Assembly: GCA_951813525.2 (NCBI GenBank) | Contig: CATOTJ020000001.1 | Coordinates: forward strand, 186,001 to 250,000 | Reading direction: 5' to 3' | Source: Thermohalobaculum sp951813525 | GTDB taxonomy: Bacteria; Pseudomonadota; Alphaproteobacteria; Rhodobacterales; Rhodobacteraceae | Length of the DNA: 64,000 nucleotides | In this document: positions 1-8,188 of the stretch, piece by piece | Layout of the letters: the number at the start of each line of letters is the position of its first letter | Position numbering within the stretch: the first letter of the stretch is position 1 | Program-made: the position numbers and the translations under genes | Notes under the pieces: model-generated | Told to the model about the DNA's origin: nothing | What the model saw: only the letters and a program-made list of their open reading frames with translations | The model's database searches: none

Positions 1-2
1 CG

Positions 3-767
3 GTTGGTGGAAATCTGGCGCTGTGGGCCGGGGCCGAGACGGCGAAGCGCCGTGCGCTTTATGACCTGATGCATTGGGGGTTGTTCACCCGCGACGACCG
101 GCAGGAACGGCCCGCGTTTGACCTGTTGGCCGAGGAGACGCGCAGCGGCGAGACCGATGTGACCATGGGCCATGCGGACGGCGTGATAACGATCAATGTC
201 GACGAAGTGGACGCGGCCGAACGCGAGGCGCGGCGCATCCTGCTGGGCGAGCGGTATCGCACGGTGGTCGGGCATTTCAGGCACGAAATCGGGCATTTCG
301 TTTTCAGGCGCCTGGCGCCGCTGGACGGGTTTCTGCCTGGGTTCCGGGCACTGTTCGGCGATGAGCGGGCAGACTACCGCAAGGCGCTGCGTTCGCATTA
401 TTCCAGGCGGGAAAAGGAAGATTGGCGCGAGACGCATTTGACGCGCTATGCGACCGCCCACCCCCATGAAGACTGGGCCGAAACGCACGCCCATTACCTG
501 CATCTGGTGGCCGTGACCGCCAGCGCACAGGCGATTGGTTTGTCGAGTGCGGCGCTGACGGCGGCGGGTCCAGGTTTCGACCCCTATTCGCAACGCCATC
601 CCGAGCCATTGCTGACGATCGCGGGCGAACTGTCGGTGGCATTGAACCATGTGACCCGGGCGATGGGGCTGCCCGACCCCTATCCGTTCGTGCTGACCGA
701 CGGCCCGCGTCAAAAGCTGGCCTTTGTGCAGACATGGTTACCGTTGGCCGGGGCAGGTGCGGGGTAG
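3..767 (+). CDS. putative zinc-binding metallopeptidase (5' end outside window)
   Basis: The frame is open from the window edge (base 3) to the stop at 767. An in-frame ATG at 69 exists, but the 22 codons before it (ALWAGAETAKRRALYDLM) match the usual body of this family, so the real start lies upstream of the window. The motif RHEIGHFVF carries a HExGH-type zinc site, and the later HPHEDWAETHAHYLH segment would supply further ligands. This pattern is known from the family annotated as 'putative zinc-binding metallopeptidase', usually about 350 residues with an N-terminal zinc ribbon; that part would be missing here. No signal peptide can be judged. Substrate and role are unknown. Confidence 0.75.
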   Translation, partial: VGGNLALWAGAETAKRRALYDLMHWGLFTRDDRQERPAFDLLAEETRSGETDVTMGHADGVITINVDEVDAAEREARRILLGERYRTVVGHFRHEIGHFVFRRLAPLDGFLPGFRALFGDERADYRKALRSHYSRREKEDWRETHLTRYATAHPHEDWAETHAHYLHLVAVTASAQAIGLSSAALTAAGPGFDPYSQRHPEPLLTIAGELSVALNHVTRAMGLPDPYPFVLTDGPRQKLAFVQTWLPLAGAGAG

Positions 768-911
768 GGTGCCGATACCAGGCCGCGGCTGATTTTTTGG
801 GACGCCATTCCACACGGCGCCGCAACGCGCGGAAATTTGGCCTTCGCGCAATTGCCGGGCTGGGGTAAAATGTCCTGAATTCGATCACCTTTTGATTTCA
901 GGATTTTAGCC

Positions 912-1910
912 ATGTCCAATCGAACAACCTGGGTCGGTCTGGCCGGCGGCGCCGGTGTGACCGTCGTCGGCGGCATCTCGGCCAGCTATGTCAAGTTCAT
1001 CAACCTGCAAAACACCAAGGCGAGGATGGATTGCGGGGTTTCGGGCAAACGTCTGGGCGCGGCGATCCATGTCGGCGGCAATGCCTCGCTGGCCATCATG
1101 ACCGGGGTTTCGTCGCGGGCAAATGTTCGTGGGCTGACGTCGAGCGGTGTCGACTTCGCCGTCGATCTGGGCGCGAAATGGGGCGATATCCTGAAAGCCG
1201 GGGGCCGCGCGGCACAGGGCCTGAAGATGCTGGCAAAGGTCAGCGACCTGCCGACACTGCGGTTATGGGCCGGTTCCGAAGCCGGAAAGGCACTGGTCAA
1301 CGGCATCACCGGAGATCTGAGCCTGAAGCACAACAAGCCGAGCTTTGCGATGTTTTCGATCCCGTTTGCTGGGGCCGGTGTTGGCGCCGGGATCTGGTAT
1401 GAATGGCAGAAGGTCGTCGCTTTCGATGGCGCGCGGGCCTGGAATTTCTTCAAGCCGCGCTGGCGGTTGATCAAGCATATGGGCAAGCTTTGGCTGCAGA
1501 TGGTGCAAATCCCGTCCGAGGACGGAACGACTGTGATCGTCAACTTTCGCGAAGATGTCTGGGGCCATGACACGACGCTGGAAGTGAAGGAGCCGTTTCT
1601 GAAGGGGTGGAGCACGGTGATTTCGGGCACCGTGAAGAACAATTGCCTCTACGAGGACAAGTCCAATGGCAATGTCGGCAAAAACGCCCCACCCGGCGGC
1701 GGGCTGAATATGAGCTGGCGCAATCTTGCCGGGCGGTGGACCCGGAAAGGTGTTGTCGCCTGTGAAGCAAACGAAAAATTCGGGGTCGGGCTGGACGCCG
1801 CGGTCGGCGGGAAGTCGGTCTGGGAGACCGACGACTACATCAAGATCACGACCGATAAGAACGGGAATTTTGGAAACATCATCAATCCCGGAAACAAGTG
1901 GAAAAAGTGA
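912..1910 (+). CDS. hypothetical protein with glycine-rich hydrophobic N-terminus
   Basis: A 332-residue protein that I do not recognise. The first 30 residues (GLAGGAGVTVVGGISASYV) could form a glycine-rich membrane segment or an uncleaved signal anchor, and a second Gly/Ala-rich hydrophobic stretch (PFAGAGVGAGIWYEW) lies near residue 155. The C-terminal half is polar, rich in Trp, Asn, Gly and Lys, with the look of a secreted beta-rich domain. A weak AGGA ribosome site lies at 900-903. It stands alone, with about 145 bp to the gene before it and about 90 bp to the gene after it. Asn/Lys content is higher than in the neighbouring housekeeping proteins, which may point to an accessory gene. 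Confidence 0.6.
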   Translation: MSNRTTWVGLAGGAGVTVVGGISASYVKFINLQNTKARMDCGVSGKRLGAAIHVGGNASLAIMTGVSSRANVRGLTSSGVDFAVDLGAKWGDILKAGGRAAQGLKMLAKVSDLPTLRLWAGSEAGKALVNGITGDLSLKHNKPSFAMFSIPFAGAGVGAGIWYEWQKVVAFDGARAWNFFKPRWRLIKHMGKLWLQMVQIPSEDGTTVIVNFREDVWGHDTTLEVKEPFLKGWSTVISGTVKNNCLYEDKSNGNVGKNAPPGGGLNMSWRNLAGRWTRKGVVACEANEKFGVGLDAAVGGKSVWETDDYIKITTDKNGNFGNIINPGNKWKK

Positions 1911-1998
1911 CGCCATCTGATCGGCCGGGACCGGTTTTGAATGGTGGCAAGGTTTCCGGGTCTTGCAGATGCAAGCCGATCCGGGCGAGGGTTCGGCG

Positions 1999-2922
1999 AT
2001 GATAAAGCAATCCGATATCATCGCCGCGGCCGAGCGCATTTCCGGGCATGTGCGCAAGACGCCGGTGCTGGAGGTCGCTGACGGCCTGGGCCTGGGCGAC
2101 AGCGTTACATTGAAGCTGGAGCTGCTTCAGCACACCGGCACCTTCAAGGCGCGGGGCGCGTTCAACTCGCTGCTGTCGGGCGCAGTTCCCGATGCGGGCA
2201 TCGTGGCTGCGTCGGGCGGCAATCACGGGGCAGCTGTGGCTTTTGCGGCGGCCCGTCTGGGGATACCGGCGCGCATATACGTGCCCGAGATTGCGGGGCC
2301 GACGAAGATTGGGCTGATCCGCGCAACAGGTGCCGATTTGCAGGTTGTGCCCGGCGCCTATGCCGACGCTGCGGCGGCGGCGGATGCCTATCGTGCCGAA
2401 ACCGGTGCAGCGACGATCCATGCCTATGATGCGCCGGGAACGCTGGCCGGTCAGGGAACCCTGGGCATCGAATTGGAAGAACAGGCCCCGGGGATCGATT
2501 ACTGGCTGGTTGCCGTTGGTGGCGGCGGCTTGATCGGCGGGGTCGCAAGCTGGCTGGACGGGCGCGCAAAAGTGATTGCGGTTGAACCGGAGCGGGCGCC
2601 GACCCTGAACCGGGCATTGGCCGAAGGGCCGGACACGACGGTCGATGTGGGCGGTGTCGCGGCGAATTCGCTGGGTGCGCGCCAGGTCGGGCGGCTGTGC
2701 TTTGATGTGGCCAGCGCCCAGAAGATCGAGAGCGTGCTGGTCCCCGATGAGGCAATAACCGAGGCGCAGCGCCGATTGTGGGACGGGCTGCGCGTTGCCG
2801 CCGAACCGGGAGGCGCCGCCGCATTGGCGGCATTGGTGTCCGGTGCCTGGGCACCGCCTGCGGGTGCGCGCGTTGGTGTGATCGTGTGCGGGGGGAATGT
2901 CGACCCTGCACCGTTTGGTTGA
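1999..2922 (+). CDS. threonine/serine dehydratase-like PLP enzyme
   Basis: Fold-type II PLP enzyme of the threonine dehydratase / serine racemase group. The lysine motif is TGTFKARGAFNSL (Schiff-base Lys in FKARG), an SGGNHG motif follows (ASGGNHGAAVAFAA), and the glycine loop GGGGLIGG binds the PLP phosphate. It would deaminate L-threonine or L-serine to a 2-oxo acid plus ammonia, or racemise serine. No C-terminal ACT domain is present, so this is the short form (307 residues). An ATG at 1963 exists, but the ATG at 1999 has a GAGG site eight bases upstream and starts the family-typical MIKQSDIIAAAERI. Confidence 0.82.
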   Translation: MIKQSDIIAAAERISGHVRKTPVLEVADGLGLGDSVTLKLELLQHTGTFKARGAFNSLLSGAVPDAGIVAASGGNHGAAVAFAAARLGIPARIYVPEIAGPTKIGLIRATGADLQVVPGAYADAAAAADAYRAETGAATIHAYDAPGTLAGQGTLGIELEEQAPGIDYWLVAVGGGGLIGGVASWLDGRAKVIAVEPERAPTLNRALAEGPDTTVDVGGVAANSLGARQVGRLCFDVASAQKIESVLVPDEAITEAQRRLWDGLRVAAEPGGAAALAALVSGAWAPPAGARVGVIVCGGNVDPAPFG

Positions 2923-2926
2923 CGCC

Positions 2927-3550
2927 ATGCCATTGCAGAACAGGGTCACGCCGTTTGGCGAGGTCGTCAGGGCGCCCTGGCGCGGGGCCTTCACCGGCAA
3001 TCGGGGATGTATACACGACGCGGATGGCCAATTGGGTGTCAGCCGGTGGCGCCATCAGAATTGGGTTTGCTGCCTGACTGCATTTCGCGGGCGCAAGCGC
3101 GATCCGATGCCGCCGAACCGTTGGACTGCGCTGTTTTTCTGGGACGAGGCGGTGGCGCTGACCGCCGGGCATCGGCCCTGTGGCGAGTGCCGGAACCGCG
3201 ATTACAAGCGGTTCATGGCGGCCTGGGCCGGTGCCGGTCTGCCGGGCGCGGGCCCGCGCGGCGTCGACAAACATCTGCACAGGGCACGGGTAACGCCGCG
3301 GCGCGAACAGGTTCGGTTTTCCGCTGATCCGCGCGATCTGCCCGATGGCACATTTGTGGCGATTGCGCCGCGTTCAGAGCAGCCGCTTTTGATTTGGCAG
3401 GGGGCGTTGTGGCACCTGAACCTGGCGCAGGGCCGGTACGAGCGCAGCGGGCCGATACCGGCGGAGGCGACGGTTTTGACCCCGCGCCCGATGGTCGGGA
3501 TCCTGCAATCAGGATATTCGGTCGAACCGCGTTTCAACCCGGCTGAATAG
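2927..3550 (+). CDS. conserved hypothetical protein with HRPCGECR motif
   Basis: A 207-residue protein from the ATG at 2927; an upstream ATG at 2897 would overlap the preceding gene by 26 bp. Recognisable features are the N-terminal block VTPFGEVVRAPWRG..FTGNRGCIHD, the WRHQNWVCCL segment, and GHRPCGECRNRDYKRF, a Cys-x2-Cys motif next to a conserved DYxRF. I remember this pattern from uncharacterised alphaproteobacterial proteins, not from any with a known role. The Cys residues could bind metal. It follows the dehydratase gene by 4 bp and may be cotranscribed with it. Confidence 0.6.
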   Translation: MPLQNRVTPFGEVVRAPWRGAFTGNRGCIHDADGQLGVSRWRHQNWVCCLTAFRGRKRDPMPPNRWTALFFWDEAVALTAGHRPCGECRNRDYKRFMAAWAGAGLPGAGPRGVDKHLHRARVTPRREQVRFSADPRDLPDGTFVAIAPRSEQPLLIWQGALWHLNLAQGRYERSGPIPAEATVLTPRPMVGILQSGYSVEPRFNPAE

Positions 3551-3568
3551 GGCGCCTCGGGCGCTCTA
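3548..3568. terminator. hairpin between convergent genes
   Basis: Stem TAGGGCGCC / GGCGCTCTA (9 bp with one G-U pair) closed by a 3-nt TCG loop. It lies exactly between the stop codons of the upstream plus-strand gene and fabI and overlaps both stops. The T-tracts are short on both sides, so it may be a weak bidirectional terminator. Confidence 0.45.
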
Positions 3569-4357
3569 TTTCAGGTTATCGAGTTGGGACATGCCGATGG
3601 CGTGATAGCCGCCGTCGACAAACAGAACCTCGCCCGAGGTCGATACCCCCATGTCCGAGAGGAGATAGACCGCCGTGCCGCCGATATGTTCCAATGCGGC
3701 GTTTGTCCGCATCGGGGCGTTTTCTTCGGTTTCGCGGAACACCCGGCGCGCGCCGCCGATCGCGGACCCAGCCAGCGTGCGCATCGGTCCCGGAGAAATC
3801 GCATTCACCCGGATCCCCTTTGGTCCAAGATCGTTGGAGAGATAGCGAACGGATGCTTCCAGCGCGGCCTTTGCGACGCCCATGACGTTATAGTTGGGCA
3901 TTACCCGCTGGGCGCCGAGATAGGTCATCGTGACCAGAGCGCCGCCTTCGTTCATCAGTTCGGCTGCGCGCCGCGAGACATCGACGAAGGAATAGCAGGA
4001 GATATCCATCGACTTCAGAAAGTTCGCGCGCGTGGTATCGGCAAATCGTCCTGTCAGTTCGGCCTTGTCGGAATAGGCAATTGCGTGGACCAGAAAGTCG
4101 ATCGATCCCCATTCATCGGCCAGACGGGCGAACACGGCGTCGAGGCTGGCATCGTCCTGCACGTCGGCGTCCATAACCAGATCGGCATTCAAGGATTGTG
4201 CCAATGGCCGGACGCGGCGTTCGAACGCCTCGCCCTGATAGGTAAAGGCCAATTCCGCCCCCTGGGCGTGCAACGCCTTGGCGCACCCCCAGGCAATCGA
4301 GTGATCGTTGGCAACGCCCATAATCAGGCCGCGCTTGCCCTGCATTAGATTGCTCAT
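3566..4357 (-). CDS. fabI: enoyl-[acyl-carrier-protein] reductase (NADH) FabI
   Basis: Catalyses the last reduction in each cycle of type II fatty acid synthesis (trans-2-enoyl-ACP to acyl-ACP) in the cytoplasm. It shows the divergent SDR cofactor start RGLIMGVANDHSIAWG, the Tyr-x6-Lys active site in PNYNVMGVAKAAL, and the RVNAISPGPMRTLAGSAI substrate loop typical of FabI. At 263 residues it has the family length. It lies 14 bp downstream of fabB in the order fabA-fabB-fabI, common next to irr in alphaproteobacteria. Confidence 0.96.
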   Translation of the reverse strand: MSNLMQGKRGLIMGVANDHSIAWGCAKALHAQGAELAFTYQGEAFERRVRPLAQSLNADLVMDADVQDDASLDAVFARLADEWGSIDFLVHAIAYSDKAELTGRFADTTRANFLKSMDISCYSFVDVSRRAAELMNEGGALVTMTYLGAQRVMPNYNVMGVAKAALEASVRYLSNDLGPKGIRVNAISPGPMRTLAGSAIGGARRVFRETEENAPMRTNAALEHIGGTAVYLLSDMGVSTSGEVLFVDGGYHAIGMSQLDNLK

Positions 4358-4371
4358 CCCCCGCGCCCCGC

Positions 4372-5595
4372 CTAGCCGTGATAACGCGACATCGCCAGCG
4401 TGGCGTTTGTCCCGCCAAAGCCGAAACTGTTCGAAAGCACCGTATCCAGATCGGCATTGTCGACACGGCTGGTCACAATTTCAGAGGCGGCCAGTGCCGG
4501 GTCCAGTTCGCTGATATTTGCGCTGGCGGCGACGAAGTCGCCTTCCAGCATGAGAACCGAATAGATCGCTTCCTGCACGCCCGTCGCGCCCAACGAGTGG
4601 CCGGTGAGGGATTTGGTGGACGAGATCGGCGGGGCAGCGTCTGCGAAAACGCGGCGCACGGCCTCGACCTCGACCACGTCGCCTGCTGGGGTCGATGTGC
4701 CGTGGGCGTTGATATAGCCGACCCTGCGATCGCCGAGTGTCGCGATGGCCTGGCGCATGGAACGCTCGCCGCCCTCGCCCGATGGGGCGACCATGTCGTG
4801 CCCGTCGGATGTGGCGCCATAGCCTGTGACCTCAGCGTAGATCTTGGCGCCGCGCGCCTTGGCGTGTTCCAACTCTTCCAGCACAACCACGCCGCCGCCG
4901 CCTGCGATGACAAATCCGTCGCGGGTCGCATCGAACGCGCGCGAGGCGGTTGCGGGTGCATCATTGTACTTTGACGACATCGCGCCCATCGCGTCGAATA
5001 GGCACGAAAGGGTCCAGTCGAGTTCTTCGCCGCCACCGGCAAAGACGATGTCCTGCTTGCCCCATTGGATCTGTTCGACGCCGTTGCCGATGCAATGCGC
5101 GCTGGTCGAACAGGCCGACGTGATCGAATAGTTCACGCCCTTGATTTTGAAGGGCGTCGCCAGACAGGCGGAATTTGTCGATGACATACAGCGCGTGACC
5201 ATGAAAGGGCCCATGCGCTTCGGAGCGCCCTTTTCAATCGTGATCTGATGGGCCTGAAACAGATTGCGGGTCGACGGGCCGCCCGAACCCATGATCAGGC
5301 CTGTGCGGTCGTTCGAGACGTCGCCCTCTTCCAAGCCCGCGTCGGAGATAGCTTGCTCCATCGCGATGAAGTTGTAGGCCGCGCCTTCGCCCATAAAGCG
5401 CAACTGACGCTTGTCGATATGTTGCGTCACATCGATATCCGGCCGGCCATGGACCTGACTGCGGAACCCGTGTTCGGCATGGCCTTCTGCGAATGTTATT
5501 CCGGAACGGCCTTCCCGCAGCGAGGCCGTTACCTCTTGCGCGGAATTTCCAATGGACGACACAATGCCGAGGCCAGTGATGACGACGCGGCGCAT
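4372..5595 (-). CDS. fabB: beta-ketoacyl-ACP synthase I FabB
   Basis: Condenses malonyl-ACP with acyl-ACP and, with FabA, supports unsaturated fatty acid synthesis. The N-terminus MRRVVITGLGIVSSIGN, the nucleophile motif ITSACSTSAHCIG, and the two catalytic histidine motifs INAHGTSTPAGD and LTGHSLGATG are all present, as is the C-terminal SFGFGGTNATL. The open frame extends upstream to 5727, but the ATG at 5595 gives the normal 407 residues and the canonical N-terminus; the upstream extension would overlap fabA. The gap to fabA is 34 bp. Confidence 0.95.
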   Translation of the reverse strand: MRRVVITGLGIVSSIGNSAQEVTASLREGRSGITFAEGHAEHGFRSQVHGRPDIDVTQHIDKRQLRFMGEGAAYNFIAMEQAISDAGLEEGDVSNDRTGLIMGSGGPSTRNLFQAHQITIEKGAPKRMGPFMVTRCMSSTNSACLATPFKIKGVNYSITSACSTSAHCIGNGVEQIQWGKQDIVFAGGGEELDWTLSCLFDAMGAMSSKYNDAPATASRAFDATRDGFVIAGGGGVVVLEELEHAKARGAKIYAEVTGYGATSDGHDMVAPSGEGGERSMRQAIATLGDRRVGYINAHGTSTPAGDVVEVEAVRRVFADAAPPISSTKSLTGHSLGATGVQEAIYSVLMLEGDFVAASANISELDPALAASEIVTSRVDNADLDTVLSNSFGFGGTNATLAMSRYHG

Positions 5596-5629
5596 GGGCA
5601 GGCTCCCTGATTTTCGATCCGCTGGGGAT

Positions 5630-6148
5630 CTATGCGTTCGCGGCGTCCCGGAAAAGCCCCACACGCATATCCTTGATGGTGTAAATGACCTCGCCGTCCA
5701 GTTCGAGCACACCATCCGCGATGGCAAGCTTGAGCCTGCGGTCGATGACCCGCTTGAGGTTGACGGTATAGCGGATCAGCTTTGCGGCAGGTGTTACCAT
5801 GCCCTGAAACTTCACCTCGCCGACGCCCAGAGCGCGGCCGCGGCCCGGCATGCCCTTCCAGCCCAGGAAAAACCCGGTCAACTGCCAGAGGGCATCAAGG
5901 CCAAGGCATCCAGGCATTACCGGATCGCCCAGGAAGTGACATTTGAAAAACCAGTGCTCGGGTTTGACCTCGAACTCGGCCACAACCTGGCCTTTGCCTT
6001 CGGGCCCGCCATCTTCGGTAATCGACGTGATCCGATCGACCATCAGCATCGGCGGCTCGGGAAGTTGGGCATTGCCGGGCCCGAAGAGTTCCCCCCGGGC
6101 ACACTGGAGCAAGGCATCCAGATCATAGTTGTTCTGACGTTTGGGCAT
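5630..6148 (-). CDS. fabA: 3-hydroxydecanoyl-ACP dehydratase/isomerase FabA
   Basis: Dehydrates 3-hydroxydecanoyl-ACP and isomerises the product to the cis-3 form, the branch point to unsaturated fatty acids. The catalytic His and Asp are visible in CHFLGDPVMPGCLGLDALWQ. From the ATG at 6148 (MPKRQNNYDLDALLQCARGE) the protein is 172 residues, the usual length; the open frame reaches 6214, but that extension has no family character. It is first in the fabA-fabB-fabI operon and divergent from irr. Confidence 0.96.
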   Translation of the reverse strand: MPKRQNNYDLDALLQCARGELFGPGNAQLPEPPMLMVDRITSITEDGGPEGKGQVVAEFEVKPEHWFFKCHFLGDPVMPGCLGLDALWQLTGFFLGWKGMPGRGRALGVGEVKFQGMVTPAAKLIRYTVNLKRVIDRRLKLAIADGVLELDGEVIYTIKDMRVGLFRDAANA

Positions 6149-6270
6149 CTTCGGCAGGTCTCCGGCGCTGCTGACGCGTTCCGGCGACACGTAACACCGA
6201 GAATGCGGTCGCACAAGACGTCGGACCCGATGTGTCCATTGGTTCAGGTGACCTAGCGTCGCAGCTTGCT

Positions 6271-6299
6271 TTGATTTGGCGGGATACCTGCGCTATAGA
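6271..6299 (+). promoter_or_regulatory. predicted sigma-70 promoter of irr
   Basis: TTGATT (6271-6276), a 17-bp spacer, then TATAGA (6294-6299), about 40 bp upstream of the irr ATG. It lies in the fabA-irr divergent spacer. I saw no clear Irr/Fur palindrome around it. Confidence 0.5.
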
Positions 6300-6337
6300 T
6301 TGGGGAACAAGGGTTTTTCGTTGAGGGTGCGCAAATC

Positions 6338-6784
6338 ATGGCCGTAGACAGTTCATGGCCGCGGGGCGAACAGGATGGCGCGCGGCGCGCGCTAAGTTGG
6401 TTGGCGGGCGCGGGATTGCGCCCGACCCGGCAGCGCTTGGCATTGGCAACATTGCTGGTGGGCGACGGACGCGACCGGCATGTGACCGCCGAAAGCCTGT
6501 TCGAAGCTGCGGGATGCTCGGGCGCTTCGGTGTCGCTGGCCACCGTCTATAACACTTTGCGCAGCTTTACCGAGGCTGGGCTGATGTCGGAGATCACCGT
6601 CGATGGCTCGCGTAGCTATTTCGACACCCGGATTGACGAGCATGCGCACTTTTTCTGGGAAGATAGCGGCGACCTGACCGATGCGCCGCGCGATGCTGTG
6701 GCGTTCGCCCGGGTGCCGGAGGCGCCGGAAGGTGCCGAGATCAGCCGGATCGACGTTGTCGTCAGGGTACGTAAAACGCCCTGA
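6338..6784 (+). CDS. irr: Fur-family iron response regulator Irr
   Basis: A 148-residue Fur-superfamily regulator. The winged-helix region GLRPTRQRLALATLL..HVTAESLFEAAGCSGASVSLATVYNTL is typical, followed by the dimerisation region with SRSYFDTRIDEHAHFFWED. In Rhizobiales and Rhodobacterales, Irr responds to haem and iron status and controls iron and haem genes. The DEHAHFF segment takes the place of the HHH cluster of the Bradyrhizobium protein. The assignment of Irr over other Fur members rests on this segment and on the conserved neighbour fabA. Confidence 0.85.
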   Translation: MAVDSSWPRGEQDGARRALSWLAGAGLRPTRQRLALATLLVGDGRDRHVTAESLFEAAGCSGASVSLATVYNTLRSFTEAGLMSEITVDGSRSYFDTRIDEHAHFFWEDSGDLTDAPRDAVAFARVPEAPEGAEISRIDVVVRVRKTP

Positions 6785-6787
6785 GGA

Positions 6788-7555
6788 TCAGTCGGCACTT
6801 TCAGTGACCGAATATTCGGGCGATCCTGTCCATTCCATCAGCCATTTCGCACCGGGACGGACATTCTGGACAATCTGCGGCGCGAAGGCCGCGAAACAGT
6901 GCCCGCCCGGATGGCGAACAGACGGGTAGAGCAGGCCTGCATGGTCCTGCGCCCGCAGCTTGCGGGCCAGATCCTGCCCGGCAGGATAGCCGATTTGCGT
7001 ATCGGCGTGCAGACAATCGGGAACCGGGTCGACCCCGCGCAGATCGGGAAACGGTCCGATGAAGTCGGCCAGCAATGCTTGATATGACGCCTGATCCTCG
7101 AACCGGTTGATAAATCGAAGTTCGCGAGTGCGGTGAAAGCCGACTTCGTTCAATGCCGTTTGGTTATCGAACGCGCAGTACCAGGCGCCGCGATCTTCAT
7201 CGTTGAAGCGGCTGCCACCTTCGCGCGTGTAAAGAAACGCGGCATTGATATGGGTGTGCCCCCATCGCTGCATTGCTTCGGCGCGGGCACGAAAGGCCAG
7301 CTCGCGCGTGTCGAGATCGGCGAGACCGCCATTTTGCCCGAGTTGACGTCGATTTGTCAGACCTTCGAGTTCGGCCAGGGCCGCCATGTCGTCGTCGGAG
7401 TCGGCCAGCGGGCCAAGGACCGGCGGTTTTGCGTAAGCGGTCGGGATCAGACGAACCGTGGACCGCGCGACAATGTCGGTGACAGGGATACCTGCGGCCA
7501 GGCTTTCAGTGTCCGGCAGTTCTGCGGCTGACGGATCTGCGGCGTCCTGGGTCAA
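6788..7555 (-). CDS. RES-domain toxin
   Basis: A 255-residue RES-domain protein. The conserved Arg is near RSTVRLIPTAY, and GSRFNDEDRGAWYCAFDNQ and LNEVGFHR give the central RES region. The C-terminus SVRHPGGHCFAAFAPQIVQ carries the conserved serine region. RES toxins studied in other bacteria degrade NAD+. It overlaps the antitoxin gene by 4 bp, the usual antitoxin-toxin order, and converges with irr only 3 bp away. It is longer than many RES toxins because of an N-terminal extension of about 25 residues. Confidence 0.82.
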   Translation of the reverse strand: MTQDAADPSAAELPDTESLAAGIPVTDIVARSTVRLIPTAYAKPPVLGPLADSDDDMAALAELEGLTNRRQLGQNGGLADLDTRELAFRARAEAMQRWGHTHINAAFLYTREGGSRFNDEDRGAWYCAFDNQTALNEVGFHRTRELRFINRFEDQASYQALLADFIGPFPDLRGVDPVPDCLHADTQIGYPAGQDLARKLRAQDHAGLLYPSVRHPGGHCFAAFAPQIVQNVRPGAKWLMEWTGSPEYSVTESAD

Positions 7556-7965
7556 ACACCGCCCCTGAGCGCATCGACATAGTCGCGCGCCGCCATGATG
7601 GCAGGCAGCCCGCCAGCAATCATCCAGTCCAGCGGACGCGCGCCTTTGAAAAGCGGTCCATCATTGTCCAGCTGCGGCCATTCATCGGCCAGCGCATCGG
7701 AGAAATAGAGGTGCAACCCCTTGTAGAGCCCAATGATCGCACTGAGGCGCAGAAGCTGATCCTGTGACAACCGTCCGGACCATCCCGGCTTTTTCATCCG
7801 TGCCCAGGTGCGGTCGGTCACGTCGACAAGCGCCGCTGCCTGGTCGTTGCTGAGTCCCCAGAGATCGACCATGCGGCGAAAGGCCTGCAACCCTGCATCG
7901 GCCAAACGGTCGCGGTCCCGTGGCGGGACCGGGGCGGTAATGGTTCTGAGGGCGATAGATGTCAT
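7552..7965 (-). CDS. Xre/MbcA/ParS-type antitoxin
   Basis: A 137-residue antitoxin of the Xre/ParS (DUF2384) type: an N-terminal helix-turn-helix-like region (LSNDQAAALVDVTDRTWARMK) and a C-terminal toxin-binding part ending GARPLDWMIAGGLPAIMAARDYVDAL. It would neutralise the RES toxin and repress the operon. The open frame starts at 8001, but that codon lies inside the -35 box of a very good promoter. The ATG at 7965 is the better start and sits 8 nt past the -10 box, with no Shine-Dalgarno sequence, suggesting a leaderless mRNA. Confidence 0.82.
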   Translation of the reverse strand: MTSIALRTITAPVPPRDRDRLADAGLQAFRRMVDLWGLSNDQAAALVDVTDRTWARMKKPGWSGRLSQDQLLRLSAIIGLYKGLHLYFSDALADEWPQLDNDGPLFKGARPLDWMIAGGLPAIMAARDYVDALRGGV

Positions 7966-8001
7966 ATGGCAGTATATATCGCGCCAAATGTCGTATGTCA
8001 A
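7959..8001 (-). promoter_or_regulatory. toxin-antitoxin promoter with direct-repeat operator
   Basis: Reading the minus strand: TTGACA (8001-7996), a 17-bp spacer, TATATA (7978-7973), and the antitoxin ATG at 7965. Two near-identical direct repeats, CATACGACAT (7997-7988) and CATATGACAT (7968-7959), start 29 bp apart. One overlaps the -35 box and the other the start codon, the layout expected of operators bound by the Xre antitoxin. Confidence 0.65.
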
Positions 8002-8188
8002 GGAATCGGGGGCTGCCTTGCCGTCACGCTGGCCCCAAAAAGACCTGAAAGCATCTTGGCAGAAAATGGGGGGCGGTTTGTTGCGACCAAGACCGGCGGC
8101 ATTGGGACTTTGATTTTGTAGGGCTTAGAGGTGCCGATTGCGGCCTGGCACGAAGGCGGATCGGGCGGCGGTTGTCTGGGTCCTGGCC

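Noticed and set aside
6215..6337. A search for an Irr or Fur palindrome between fabA and irr.
   Set aside because: No convincing inverted repeat of the known types was seen, so no operator is claimed.
7966..8001. Longer antitoxin start at 8001.
   Set aside because: The codon lies within the -35 box of the promoter, so a transcript from that promoter would not contain it.
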